DNA of 27,372 nucleotides, from IMG/VR virus record IMGVR_UViG_3300050821_006588, positions 1-27,372 of that record; one strand, 5' to 3'. The stretch is from a virus. The position numbers were made by a program, and so were the translations under genes. This document shows positions 19,917 to 27,372 of this stretch, one piece after another. How positions within the stretch are numbered: the stretch's first letter is position 1; each line of letters opens with the position of its first letter. A model generated the notes under the pieces. It did not search any database, was not told where the DNA came from, and saw only the letters and a program-made list of their open reading frames with translations.

Positions 19917-21571
19917 CCATCACTCTGCCGGCCGACGCCGAAACCATCCCACCGACGATTGAGCCTGTGCTCATCGGTCCGGTGTGGACGGCGGATGTGC
20001 CGACGCCGGCAGAGACACTCGGATACCAGATCATCGAGTGGGCCTACGACAACCTGCAGATGGCCAACGGCGATCCGCTCACCCTCGTCGGCAGTCAGAT
20101 TCGGCGTCTGCTGCACTTCTACGCGGTGCGCCCGGACGGTACCCCTCGGCATCGGGAGTGGGTGTTCCTCGGCCATCGCGGTTCGGCCAAATCCTGGTTC
20201 GGGATGATCGTTGCCGGTATCGAGCTGATCGGGCCGTGCCGTTTCGGCGGATGGGATGAGCACGGAGAGCCGATCGCGGTGGCGAACCTCACTCCGTGGG
20301 TGCAGGTGATCGGTACCGGTGAGGAGCAGACCAAGAACTCAAGCCAGTATCTGGGAAATCTGTTCACCAAGAGTGCCGTTGCCCAGTACAAACTGGACGT
20401 TGGCGTCACGATGGTGCGCGCGCCCGGCTCGAAACTGCTCGAATTCTGCACCACCTCACCCGACCGGCTCATGGGCGGTCGACCGTCCTTTGTGGTCATC
20501 GACGAACCGCATCTGCTGACCGAGGACAACGAGGTCGAGGTCTACGACGTCAGCACCGACAACGTGGCCAAGGACCCGACCGGCTGGTCACGGATCATGC
20601 TCACCTCGAACGCGTGGGGGATCGGCGAGGACTCGCTCGCCGAGCGTCGTTGGGCCGCGTACCTGAAGGCCAAGGCCAAGAACATGCTCGACGCACTCGG
20701 CCTCGTCTGGGACCAGCGCAGCGCACCCGACGCGGTACCGCTCACGCCGGCCACAGCGCGAGGATTGCTGCGGGCGAGCTTCGGTGATGCGCACTGGGTG
20801 AACGTCGAGACGACGATGCGCGTCATCCTCGACCCCGGCAAGAAGCTCTCGAAGACCAAGCGGATGTGGCTCTCGATCCCGGCCGAGCCGGACACCGCAG
20901 CCTTCACCCTCGGCAGCTGGCAGGCGACGATGGCCCCCCTCGGCGAGGGCCTCAAGCCCGGCGACGAGGTCACGATGGGCACCGACCCGTCCCTCACCGA
21001 CGACTCAACGGCCGTGGTGGTGGTCCGGCTGTCCGATGGCTACTCGGTAGTCTGGCACCTGCAGGAGAAACCACCGGCCGAGGACGGTGAGGAAGCCGAC
21101 TGGGAAATGGACAAGGTCTGGCTCGACTCCGCCGTGCGGAAGGCGTTCGAGACGTTCACCGTGCGAGCCTTCTTCTCCGACGTCAATCCGACTCCGGGTC
21201 TCGTCGAGGGGTGGTCCACCGACTTCGGCGAGCAGTTGTGGGTGCCGGCGAGCCCGAAGTCGGCAGTCGGTCGGGCGATGTCCGGCAGCTCGGCGTTCCC
21301 GGCCACGATGCACGCTCGCTTCCTCGAAGACCTGGCGTCGCGTTCGCTCTTGCACCCCGATGATGCGAACATGCTCCAGCACTTCACCAACACCCGGAAC
21401 CGGGGCACGCGATTCGGCAACGTGATCGCCAAACCGGCCAAGAACTCACCAAAGAAGATCGATATCATCGCCGCGTGGGAGCTCGCCAACCAGGCTCGCG
21501 TCGAGGCGTTGGCCTATTCCCGCACCCGCAGCGCTGAACCTGACCGTCCTAAGTGGATTGCACTCGGATAG
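19913..21571 (+). CDS. terL: terminase large subunit
   Basis: A 552-residue protein starting at ATG 19913. The ATPase half has the Walker A variant GHRGSAKS (87-94) after EWVFL, and Walker B FVVIDEPH (193-200) with the catalytic carboxylate E198. A LTSNAW coupling motif follows. The nuclease half begins with the RNase H-like GTDPSLTDDSTAVVVV strand (near 360) and continues with FFSDVNP and KKIDIIAAWELA, whose Asp residues would bind metal. The enzyme pumps DNA into the prohead and cuts it at the ends. All expected motifs are present and the length is typical. Confidence 0.92.
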   Translation: MTITLPADAETIPPTIEPVLIGPVWTADVPTPAETLGYQIIEWAYDNLQMANGDPLTLVGSQIRRLLHFYAVRPDGTPRHREWVFLGHRGSAKSWFGMIVAGIELIGPCRFGGWDEHGEPIAVANLTPWVQVIGTGEEQTKNSSQYLGNLFTKSAVAQYKLDVGVTMVRAPGSKLLEFCTTSPDRLMGGRPSFVVIDEPHLLTEDNEVEVYDVSTDNVAKDPTGWSRIMLTSNAWGIGEDSLAERRWAAYLKAKAKNMLDALGLVWDQRSAPDAVPLTPATARGLLRASFGDAHWVNVETTMRVILDPGKKLSKTKRMWLSIPAEPDTAAFTLGSWQATMAPLGEGLKPGDEVTMGTDPSLTDDSTAVVVVRLSDGYSVVWHLQEKPPAEDGEEADWEMDKVWLDSAVRKAFETFTVRAFFSDVNPTPGLVEGWSTDFGEQLWVPASPKSAVGRAMSGSSAFPATMHARFLEDLASRSLLHPDDANMLQHFTNTRNRGTRFGNVIAKPAKNSPKKIDIIAAWELANQARVEALAYSRTRSAEPDRPKWIALG

Positions 21572-21579
21572 GAGACACG

Positions 21580-22992
21580 ATGACCAGTCCGACAATCCCT
21601 ACGGACCCGCAAGACCTCTTCAACGCGCTCTGGCAGCGCCGCGAACAGCTCGCCTTGTCGGTATTCAACTCGACGATGTGGTTCAACAACAGCCAGCAGG
21701 TGCAACAGGTGATCGCCCAGCTGCCTCCGCAGGCTATGTCGCTGGCGACGCCGCTAGCCTGGTCCCGGATGATCACTGAATCCGTAGCCGACGGTGTTCG
21801 GCTGCTCGGCTACCGCGATCCGGTCACCCTGGAGAACGTCGCACCCAAGCTGGACTGGTGGAAGTCCAACCGGATGAAGGTTCAGGCGCGTGCAGTCCAC
21901 ACGGCGACCCTCGCAGACGGCCTCGGCTTCATCACGGTGACGAGCGACCCGGTTACCAACGAGCCGATCATCCGCGCGGAGTCGATGCGCGCACTGACCA
22001 CGCTGTGTGATCCAGCTACCGGTGCCATCGTGGCCGCGCTGCGCGTGTACGGCGGCACGCTCAACGTCCGCTGGTCCAATGCCACCAACGCGACCCTCTA
22101 CACGGCCGATCAGGTGATCTCCTACGCCAAGATCGGCGGAGCGTGGGAGCCGACCGGGGACGTAGAGCACACGGCCGGGCGCTGTCCGGTTGTGCAGTTC
22201 GCCAACGTCGCCGACCTCGACTCGCCACCATGGCCCGAGGCCAAGCCAGCGTGGCCGATCATCGGAGGTGCGACGCGCGGCCTCGTCTCGATGCAGCTGA
22301 CCGGCGAGACGATGGGCGCCCCGCTGCGCGTGCTCTCCGGCGTCACGCCGCAGGACCTCACCTCGGCGTCGGGGCAGCTCCGCAGCGAGTACGAGGTCTA
22401 CACCTCGGCGCTGCTGGCCCTCGGCGATCCCACCGCGAAGCTGATGCAGGTGGCCGCGGCCGAGATGAGCAACTTCCAGACGCTGATCAGCGTCTACGCC
22501 TCACTCGTCGCCTCGGTGACGCCGATGCCGCTGACGCGGTTGTGGCCGTCCGGGCGGCTGCAGGGCGACTCGTTCGACGCGGTCTCGGTCACCGAGCTCC
22601 CCCTCGTCGAGCGCCGGCAGGCCAAGATCGACCTGTTCATGGACCCATGGTCCGAAGTCCCACCGCTCGTTGCTGCCGTCACCGGCAATCCCGACGACGC
22701 GCCAGACACCGAGCCGGTCTTCCAGTCCCCCGAGCTAGCCACCCTCACCGGTATCGCCAACGCCGGGGTGCTGCTGAAGGATGCCGGCGTCGTCTCGGTG
22801 CAGTGGATTCAGGAACGGATGGGCATGACCCCGACCGAGATGGCGTTGGAGGCCACTCGGCTGGCCAACAGTCCCGTCGACCAGTTGCTGTCCGGGCTCG
22901 GCCTGAGTGGGCAGCCGACCGGTACCGCACCCGCTCCCGGCGGCCCTCCGGCCGCGAACCCTCCGGCGCCCGGCCAGTACGTGAGCATCTGA
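21580..22992 (+). CDS. portal protein
   Basis: A 470-residue protein starting at ATG 21580 with GGAGA upstream; the longer frame from 21553 lies within the end of terL. It has the SPP1/HK97-type portal pattern: an N-terminal helix with WQRREQLALSVFNSTMWFNNSQ, the wing region LGFITVTSDPVTNEPIIRAES, and a late helical stem region (NFQTLISVYASLVASVTPMPLTRLW). A Pro/Gly-rich tail ends it. The portal dodecamer is the DNA entry channel of the head and docking site for terminase and connector. Position between terL and the MuF gene is canonical. Confidence 0.88.
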   Translation: MTSPTIPTDPQDLFNALWQRREQLALSVFNSTMWFNNSQQVQQVIAQLPPQAMSLATPLAWSRMITESVADGVRLLGYRDPVTLENVAPKLDWWKSNRMKVQARAVHTATLADGLGFITVTSDPVTNEPIIRAESMRALTTLCDPATGAIVAALRVYGGTLNVRWSNATNATLYTADQVISYAKIGGAWEPTGDVEHTAGRCPVVQFANVADLDSPPWPEAKPAWPIIGGATRGLVSMQLTGETMGAPLRVLSGVTPQDLTSASGQLRSEYEVYTSALLALGDPTAKLMQVAAAEMSNFQTLISVYASLVASVTPMPLTRLWPSGRLQGDSFDAVSVTELPLVERRQAKIDLFMDPWSEVPPLVAAVTGNPDDAPDTEPVFQSPELATLTGIANAGVLLKDAGVVSVQWIQERMGMTPTEMALEATRLANSPVDQLLSGLGLSGQPTGTAPAPGGPPAANPPAPGQYVSI

Positions 22993-22993
22993 G

Positions 22994-23791
22994 ATGACCC
23001 AACCAGCGCCAGCAGCCCAGACAGCGGCTCAGTGGACCGCTCTCGCAGCGGCGTACCGCGCTGGGCAGGATCAGGTCAATCGGGCGTTCGCCGGGATCGC
23101 GGTGCAGGTGCTCTCGGCCATCCCGAGGTGGGACCCGTCCGTCATCCCGGTGCTCGCCGCCGCGTTCGCGCCGATGATGGGCAGCTCTCGGCAGGCTGGA
23201 TACAACCTCGTCAAGTCGATGTACCTCGGCATGCGGCCGACCACGCTGCCACCATGGCCGGACGTCCCTGCTACCCCGCTGCCGTTCCCCACTCAGGCCG
23301 TGCAAGATAGCTTGACACGCATTCTACCTGAGAAAACACCCCAGCAACGGGCCCGAAGCGCGCGGCTCGATCCACAGACGGTGTCGATCCAGGTAGCCGA
23401 CCTCGTCCGGCAGGTCGAAGACGGGCCGCGTCAGGGGCTGATCAACATGGTCACCCAGGACCCGCACGCGGTGCAGTGGGCGCGCTACGACACCGGGGGT
23501 GAGCCGTGCGCGTTCTGCCTCACCCTGATCTCGCGCGGTCCGGTCTACTCGGCCGACACGGTTGGCTTCACGGCGCACCCGAACGATCGGTGCATCGGTG
23601 TGCCGGTGTTCGTCGGCTATCGATCCTCACCGATGTGGGCGCAAGCACAAAAGGCGCTCGATGTCTACACTTCCGCTCAACGGAATAAGCAGAGCGGACA
23701 GACCGCGATCAACGCGGTTCGTGTTCACCTGAATGCACAAAGCAGTCATCCCCTGGCGGAGACTGGTATTGCCCCTGGAGGCACCGCGTGA
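22994..23791 (+). CDS. MuF-like capsid morphogenesis protein
   Basis: A 265-residue protein starting at ATG 22994, one base after the portal stop. The C-terminal part contains WARYDTGGEPCAFCLTLISRGPVY and HPNDRCIGVPVFVG, the Cys/His pattern (PCxxC, then H..D.C) of the MuF-like minor head proteins of actinophages. The N-terminal 100 residues are helical. MuF proteins associate with the portal inside the prohead and a few copies are packaged. No protease motif was seen, and there is no separate prohead protease gene in the window. Confidence 0.8.
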   Translation: MTQPAPAAQTAAQWTALAAAYRAGQDQVNRAFAGIAVQVLSAIPRWDPSVIPVLAAAFAPMMGSSRQAGYNLVKSMYLGMRPTTLPPWPDVPATPLPFPTQAVQDSLTRILPEKTPQQRARSARLDPQTVSIQVADLVRQVEDGPRQGLINMVTQDPHAVQWARYDTGGEPCAFCLTLISRGPVYSADTVGFTAHPNDRCIGVPVFVGYRSSPMWAQAQKALDVYTSAQRNKQSGQTAINAVRVHLNAQSSHPLAETGIAPGGTA

Positions 23792-24387
23792 CCCTGCCAT
23801 CGAACCCACCCGCACCCACCCCGCCGACCGGCACGCCACCACCCGCGCCCACTCCGCCCACTCCGACGCCGCCACCGGCCGACAAGGACATCACCGAGGT
23901 CTCGATCGCCGACTTCACGGGAGCGGACGGCAAGTACTCGCCGGAAGTTGCCGCTGGAAAGCTCGCGAAGGCGGTCGGTGAAATCAAGGCTCTCCGCGAA
24001 TTCAAGCGCGGAGTAGAGCCGACGATGGCCGAATACGAGGCGTGGAAAAAGTCTCAGATGACCGAGCTGGAAAAGGCTCAGGCCGAGGCGAAGGAAGCGC
24101 GCGAGGCACTCGCCGCACAGACCACCTCGGCAGCCCGGCTTGCCGCCGCCGCGCGGGCGGGTTTCACCGGTGCTGACCTCGACGACGCGGCGAAAAGGCT
24201 CGTCGGAGCGACTGCGGCCGAATTGGACGCGGACGCTGCTACTCTGTTCTCAAAGTTCGGCCCTCGGCGGCCGGGCGTACCAGATCCTTCCCAGGGCCTC
24301 GGCGCCAGTGGAGGAAACCAGGCAACTGGTGGTTTTGCCGGCGCACTCAACGCCTGGCGCACCTCTCAAACTGGTCAAACCCAGTAA
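23788..24387 (+). CDS. capsid scaffolding protein
   Basis: A 199-residue protein starting at GTG 23788 (GTGA overlap). A Pro/Thr-rich N-terminus (residues 1-31) is followed by a long coiled coil (EYEAWKKSQMTELEKAQAEA, then KEAREALAAQTTSAARLAAA) and a flexible Gly/Gln-rich tail (GASGGNQATGGFAG). This layout and the place directly before the major capsid gene are typical of scaffolds that template prohead assembly and then leave. Confidence 0.85.
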   Translation: MTLPSNPPAPTPPTGTPPPAPTPPTPTPPPADKDITEVSIADFTGADGKYSPEVAAGKLAKAVGEIKALREFKRGVEPTMAEYEAWKKSQMTELEKAQAEAKEAREALAAQTTSAARLAAAARAGFTGADLDDAAKRLVGATAAELDADAATLFSKFGPRRPGVPDPSQGLGASGGNQATGGFAGALNAWRTSQTGQTQ

Positions 24388-24405
24388 TCCAGGAAGGACG
24401 GGGCT

Positions 24406-25293
24406 ATGACCCTGTTGACACCCACTGGGATGTTCGCGCCGGAAGAAGCCGGCATGATCCTCGAACAGACCCAGCAGCAGTCCGCTCTGATGACTCTCGG
24501 CAAGGTGCGTACCACGAAGCTCGCGGGCGCCACCATTCCGGTCATCACCGGCAAGCCCAACGCGAAGTTCGTGGCGGAAGGTGCGGTCAAGCCGCCCACC
24601 GACGCGACCGTGACCGTCAAGCAACTCTCGTTGAAGAAGATCGTCGCCGTGACCGGTCTGTCCCAGGAGCTGTTGATCCAGGACACCGGAAACGAGCTCT
24701 CCGACGAGATCAAGGCCGACTGCGCCGAGGCGATCGCCCTGGCCATCGACTCCGCCGGTTTCCACGGCATCAGTGCCCCCGGGAGCGGTACGCGCGACAA
24801 CCCGTTCGGCGTCTACATCGACCAGACGGCCAATGTCCAGGACGTCAGCAATGCTTCATCTGAGGGCCTCTACGCCGACATGATGAAGGCGAACACGCTG
24901 CTGATCAGTGGAAGCACCCCTCAGTTCCCGATCCGGCCGAACGGGTGGGCTTTCGACCAGCGCCTCTCCGCGATGCTCTACGCGGCCGAGGACAGCCAGA
25001 AGCGTCCGCTGTGGCAGAACGGTGTCGAGACTCTAGCCGGCAAGCCCATTGCCACGTCGACCACGATCTACGACGACACGGTCAACAACACCGTTGGATA
25101 CCTCGGCGACTGGACCGGTCTCGTTGTCGGTGTGGCCGATCAGATCCCGTTCAAGCTGGACTCGTCCGGCACGATCAACGGCATCTCGGCGCTGGAGCAC
25201 AACATCACCTGGATGATCATGGAAATCTGGGTCGGTCTCGTGTTCCGCAACGTCAACCAGTTCGTTCGCCTGGTCTCTGAAGGCGTCAGCTGA
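24406..25293 (+). CDS. major capsid protein, HK97 fold
   Basis: A 295-residue protein starting at ATG 24406 with AGGAAGGA upstream. Recognisable HK97-fold elements are the N-arm (FAPEEAGMILEQTQQQSALM), the E-loop region (VITGKPNAKFVAEGAVKPPTDATVTVKQLSLKKIVAVTGLSQELL), the spine helix (NELSDEIKADCAEAIALAID) and the P-domain strands near VGYLGDWTGLVVGVADQIPF. The length is typical of uncleaved or short-arm actinophage capsids. The gene ends in a TGATG overlap with the next. Confidence 0.92.
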   Translation: MTLLTPTGMFAPEEAGMILEQTQQQSALMTLGKVRTTKLAGATIPVITGKPNAKFVAEGAVKPPTDATVTVKQLSLKKIVAVTGLSQELLIQDTGNELSDEIKADCAEAIALAIDSAGFHGISAPGSGTRDNPFGVYIDQTANVQDVSNASSEGLYADMMKANTLLISGSTPQFPIRPNGWAFDQRLSAMLYAAEDSQKRPLWQNGVETLAGKPIATSTTIYDDTVNNTVGYLGDWTGLVVGVADQIPFKLDSSGTINGISALEHNITWMIMEIWVGLVFRNVNQFVRLVSEGVS

Positions 25294-25553
25294 TGTCGGA
25301 CGCGATCAACGCCGCGACGTCGGTGTCGAGCACGGTTACCGGACTCGACATGGACATCGACGGCACCGCAACGCTCACCAATACTGGCCCGAACGCGGTG
25401 TACCTCGGCGGCTCGGCGGTCACGGTCTCGACGGGATACCCGTTGGACCCGGGCAAGAGCGTTGTCACTCCCGGTGGTTCCCAGTGGTATGGGATCACCG
25501 AGTCGGGATCGTCCACAGTCGTAGCCGTCACCCCGGCTCTGGAGGCGGTGTAA
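25293..25553 (+). CDS. head decoration-like protein
   Basis: An 86-residue protein whose ATG 25293 shares its A with the capsid stop. The sequence is beta-rich and Ser/Thr/Gly-rich (ATLTNTGPNAVYLGGSAVTV, STGYPLDPGKSV). The NTGxNAVYLGG...GxxLxPG pattern is common in small phage structural proteins that coat the capsid or form head spikes. Its high Ser/Thr content would make it a possible target of the glycosyltransferase encoded immediately downstream; this is inference. Confidence 0.65.
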   Translation: MSDAINAATSVSSTVTGLDMDIDGTATLTNTGPNAVYLGGSAVTVSTGYPLDPGKSVVTPGGSQWYGITESGSSTVVAVTPALEAV

Positions 25554-25555
25554 GC

Positions 25556-26521
25556 GTGCGGATCACCGTGGTGGTGCACGGCTGGTTGCCGAACCTGGCG
25601 GCCGGCAGCGAACGGGCGATGCTCGAACTCTGCCGGGCGCTGCGCGACGCTGGCCACACCATCACGGTGCACGCTCTGGACGAGCGGACCGGGGTACGCG
25701 AGTACGAGGGGATGCGGGTTGTCGGCCGACCCATGCCGGGCGTCAACCTGTTGACCACCCCCGACCTCTACTTGCACCACCACGGCCCCGCTGCGGGTTG
25801 GGTGCGGCACAGGATGCGCTCACACGGGCCTGTGCCGCACGTGACCTACCTGCACAACGAGCGCTACAACATTACGCAGATCCTGTTCAGCCAACCGGAC
25901 ATGGTCATCCACAACACCTACTGGGTGCGGAAGGCCATCACCGCTGAGTACGGCGACGAGTTCACCGGACCGGTGCTGCACCCGCCGCTGGACTACGACC
26001 GGCACCACGTCGATGACCACGGTGACCGGGTGCTCCTCTCGAACCTCCAGACCAACAAGGGTGTCGAGCTGTTCGCCAAGCTCGCCGCGATGTGCCCGGA
26101 GATCCCGTTCCTCGGTCTCCGTGGCACCCACGGCGAGCAGGACTACTACTCCGAGCCCAACCTGATCAACCTTCCCCCGGTCGACGACATGCGGGGGATC
26201 TGGCGGCAGACCGGCGTCTGCCTGATGCTCTCGGAGTACGAGAGCTACGGCATGATCGCGGCCGAGGCGTGCGCGTCCGGGATCCCGGTGCTCTCCGTAG
26301 ACCACATCCCCGGTCCGCGCGAGGCCCTCGGCAACGCGGCCGTCTACCTGCCCCGGCACGACACCGACGCGTGGGCGGCCGAGCTGCGGCGCCTTAAGAC
26401 CGACCGTGACTATTACGCGGCCCGCTCGGTAGCCGCGCTGCGGCGCGCCCGGTTCCTGGGCCACCGCAGCCAGATCGAGCTCAAGACCGTGGTCCAACAG
26501 ATCGAGGGGTTGGTGCCATGA
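25556..26521 (+). CDS. GT-B fold glycosyltransferase (family 4-like) inside the head operon
   Basis: A 321-residue protein starting at GTG 25556 with GGAGG upstream. The N-terminus VRITVVVHGWLPNLAAGSERAMLELCRALRDAGHTITVHA is the Rossmann start of GT4 enzymes with the Gly-rich acceptor loop. The C-terminal domain has LLSNLQTNKGVELF and SEYESYGMIAAEACASGIPVLS with the EX7E-type donor site (E of SEYES and E of AAEA), then GPREALGNAAVYL. It would transfer a sugar from a nucleotide sugar, retaining configuration. It lies between decoration and connector genes with coupled junctions, so it is co-expressed with virion proteins and may glycosylate capsid or tail subunits, as described in some mycobacteriophages. 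Confidence 0.85.
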   Translation: MRITVVVHGWLPNLAAGSERAMLELCRALRDAGHTITVHALDERTGVREYEGMRVVGRPMPGVNLLTTPDLYLHHHGPAAGWVRHRMRSHGPVPHVTYLHNERYNITQILFSQPDMVIHNTYWVRKAITAEYGDEFTGPVLHPPLDYDRHHVDDHGDRVLLSNLQTNKGVELFAKLAAMCPEIPFLGLRGTHGEQDYYSEPNLINLPPVDDMRGIWRQTGVCLMLSEYESYGMIAAEACASGIPVLSVDHIPGPREALGNAAVYLPRHDTDAWAAELRRLKTDRDYYAARSVAALRRARFLGHRSQIELKTVVQQIEGLVP

Positions 26522-26937
26522 CGATCGCGACCACCTCCGACGTCACCGACCGCCTCGGCCGACCACTGACCGAGTCCGAGGTCGGACAGGTCACTCTCTG
26601 GCTTGGTGATGTCGAGCGTGACATCCTGCGCCGGCAACCCGCCGCGCTGCAGATGGCCGGGGCCGACCCGAACTACTTCGACACGATGAGTCAGATCGAG
26701 GCCAACGCGGTCATCCGCAAGATCAACAACCCGCAGGGGTTGCAGTCGGAAACGCTCGACTCGTACAGCTACAACCGGGGCACCTCCTCGAACACAGGCA
26801 CCACGTCACTGGGCCTCGATCTGTCCAATGACGAGTGGCGCGCCCTTGGCGTCATCACGGCCGTGGGATGGGTTCAACCGCCCGGCTACCGGCGCCCGTA
26901 TCCGACGCTGGCCGAGTGGAACGGGTTGATCCCATGA
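26518..26937 (+). CDS. head-to-tail connector (adaptor) protein
   Basis: A 139-residue protein starting at ATG 26518 (ATGA overlap). The helical N-terminal part TSDVTDRLGRPLTESEVGQVTLWLGDVERDILRR and a later QIEANAVIRKINNPQGLQSETLDSYSYNRG match the gp6/gp15-like adaptor fold, in which a YSxxxG hairpin follows the helices. It would bind beneath the portal. Its place four genes after the portal, before a stopper-like gene, agrees. Confidence 0.82.
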   Translation: MTIATTSDVTDRLGRPLTESEVGQVTLWLGDVERDILRRQPAALQMAGADPNYFDTMSQIEANAVIRKINNPQGLQSETLDSYSYNRGTSSNTGTTSLGLDLSNDEWRALGVITAVGWVQPPGYRRPYPTLAEWNGLIP

Positions 26938-27278
26938 GCCTCCTCGACGGCACCGAATTCCTACAGGTCTACGCGAACGTCAGCGCCTACGACGCCGATG
27001 GAAACCTCGTCGTCAAGCCGGGCGCCGAGGCGACCACGATGAGCGCCCGCGTCGCGCCCGTCGCTTCCGTGCCGCTCGCGGCGGATGGCCAACAGGTGGC
27101 GGCCACCTACCGGGTCACCGCTCGGCTGTCCATCGTTCAGCTCGCCTTCAGCAAGGTGATCTGGCGCGGCCAGGAATTCGCGGTGGTCGGCGCCGTGACG
27201 CGCTCGGTACAGACCGCAGCGACACAGCACGTGCAGTGGGTCATGCGAGCAGTGGATGGGGCGGTGACACCTTCATGA
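26934..27278 (+). CDS. head-tail stopper-like protein
   Basis: A 114-residue protein starting at ATG 26934 (ATGA overlap). It is beta-rich (SARVAPVASVPLAADGQQVAATYRVTARL, then FSKVIWRGQEFAVVGAVTRS), in keeping with the small beta-barrel stoppers that follow the adaptor in siphovirus connectors. The sequence alone is not diagnostic. Confidence 0.65.
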   Translation: MSLLDGTEFLQVYANVSAYDADGNLVVKPGAEATTMSARVAPVASVPLAADGQQVAATYRVTARLSIVQLAFSKVIWRGQEFAVVGAVTRSVQTAATQHVQWVMRAVDGAVTPS

Positions 27279-27372
27279 GCGTCGAGAGTCAGATCGCCCA
27301 TCTCCCCGGCGTTGTCGCGGCCGTGTCGCGGAAGGGTGCTGAGATCGCCGCGCGCGCCTCGGCTAACCTCGC
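27275..27372 (+). CDS. next connector or tail-completion gene, 3' end outside the window
   Basis: ATG 27275 overlaps the previous stop as ATGA and the frame is open to the window edge, giving 32 complete codons (MSVESQIAHLPGVVAAVSRK, then GAEIAARASANL). The basic, Ala-rich helix at the start is typical of HK97 gp10-like neck or tail-completion proteins of actinophages, which occupy this position. The fragment is too short for certainty. Confidence 0.6.
   Translation, partial: MSVESQIAHLPGVVAAVSRKGAEIAARASANL

Overview
The window is a piece of a tailed double-stranded DNA bacteriophage (siphovirus-like) of a high-GC actinobacterium. Host inference: a phage-borne WhiB-like Fe-S regulator (a family known essentially only from actinobacteria and their phages), high GC, many GTG starts, and head proteins of the kind seen in actinophages. 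The left edge cuts the end of a tail operon and the right edge cuts the head-to-tail connector genes. If the genome map is circular, the window therefore carries the whole non-structural half of the genome plus the head module. No integrase, immunity repressor or partition gene was recognised, which favours a virulent phage.

Layout. (1) 1-2394, plus strand: end of a collagen-like tail protein, a collagen-repeat tail fibre with a C-terminal polysaccharide-deacetylase-like domain, and a holin. (2) A perfect 15-bp-stem hairpin at 2440-2487 separates these from a long leftward operon. (3) 13080 down to about 2558, minus strand: tightly packed genes, most sharing ATGA or GTGA stop/start overlaps. 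In order of transcription they are small proteins, a Cas4/RecB-like nuclease, an OB/SSB-like protein, a tRNA-like element, a zinc-motif protein, an SNF2-family helicase, a RuvC-like resolvase, a C5 cytosine methyltransferase, WhiB, a coiled-coil protein, a lipoprotein, a GT-A glycosyltransferase, a TagD-like nucleotidyltransferase, small membrane proteins and a GH25-like endolysin. Two copies of one promoter sequence (13087-13115 and 11603-11631) drive it. (4) 13097-13362: leader with hairpins and a possible small leader gene. (5) 13363-17988, plus strand: one 1541-codon gene carrying Prim-Pol primase, SF3 helicase, DEDDy exonuclease and family A DNA polymerase. (6) 17989-19217: a perfect 42-bp palindrome, then small genes including an excisionase/MerR-like HTH protein and an HNH endonuclease. 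(7) 19218-19472: an AT-rich gap with promoter candidates. (8) 19473-27372: terminase small and large subunits, portal, MuF-like protein, scaffold, HK97-fold capsid, decoration-like protein, an embedded GT4 glycosyltransferase, and connector proteins.

How it works together (inference): the leftward operon provides recombination, modification, regulation and, at its far end, lysis. The rightward replication gene supplies almost a complete replisome as one polypeptide. The linker between its helicase and polymerase halves contains eight exact copies of GTGACG/CGTCAC, in all three codon frames, around a CA/AT-rich tract flanked by a 17-bp inverted repeat. This looks like an iteron-type replication origin placed inside the replisome gene, and it is the most notable candidate for something undescribed. 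Other unusual points are a tRNA-like element ending exactly one base before a start codon, a methyltransferase gene framed by 21-bp direct repeats that each span a stop, a ribosome-binding site and a start, two probable leaderless starts, and a fivefold VLSHG repeat inside the primase domain.
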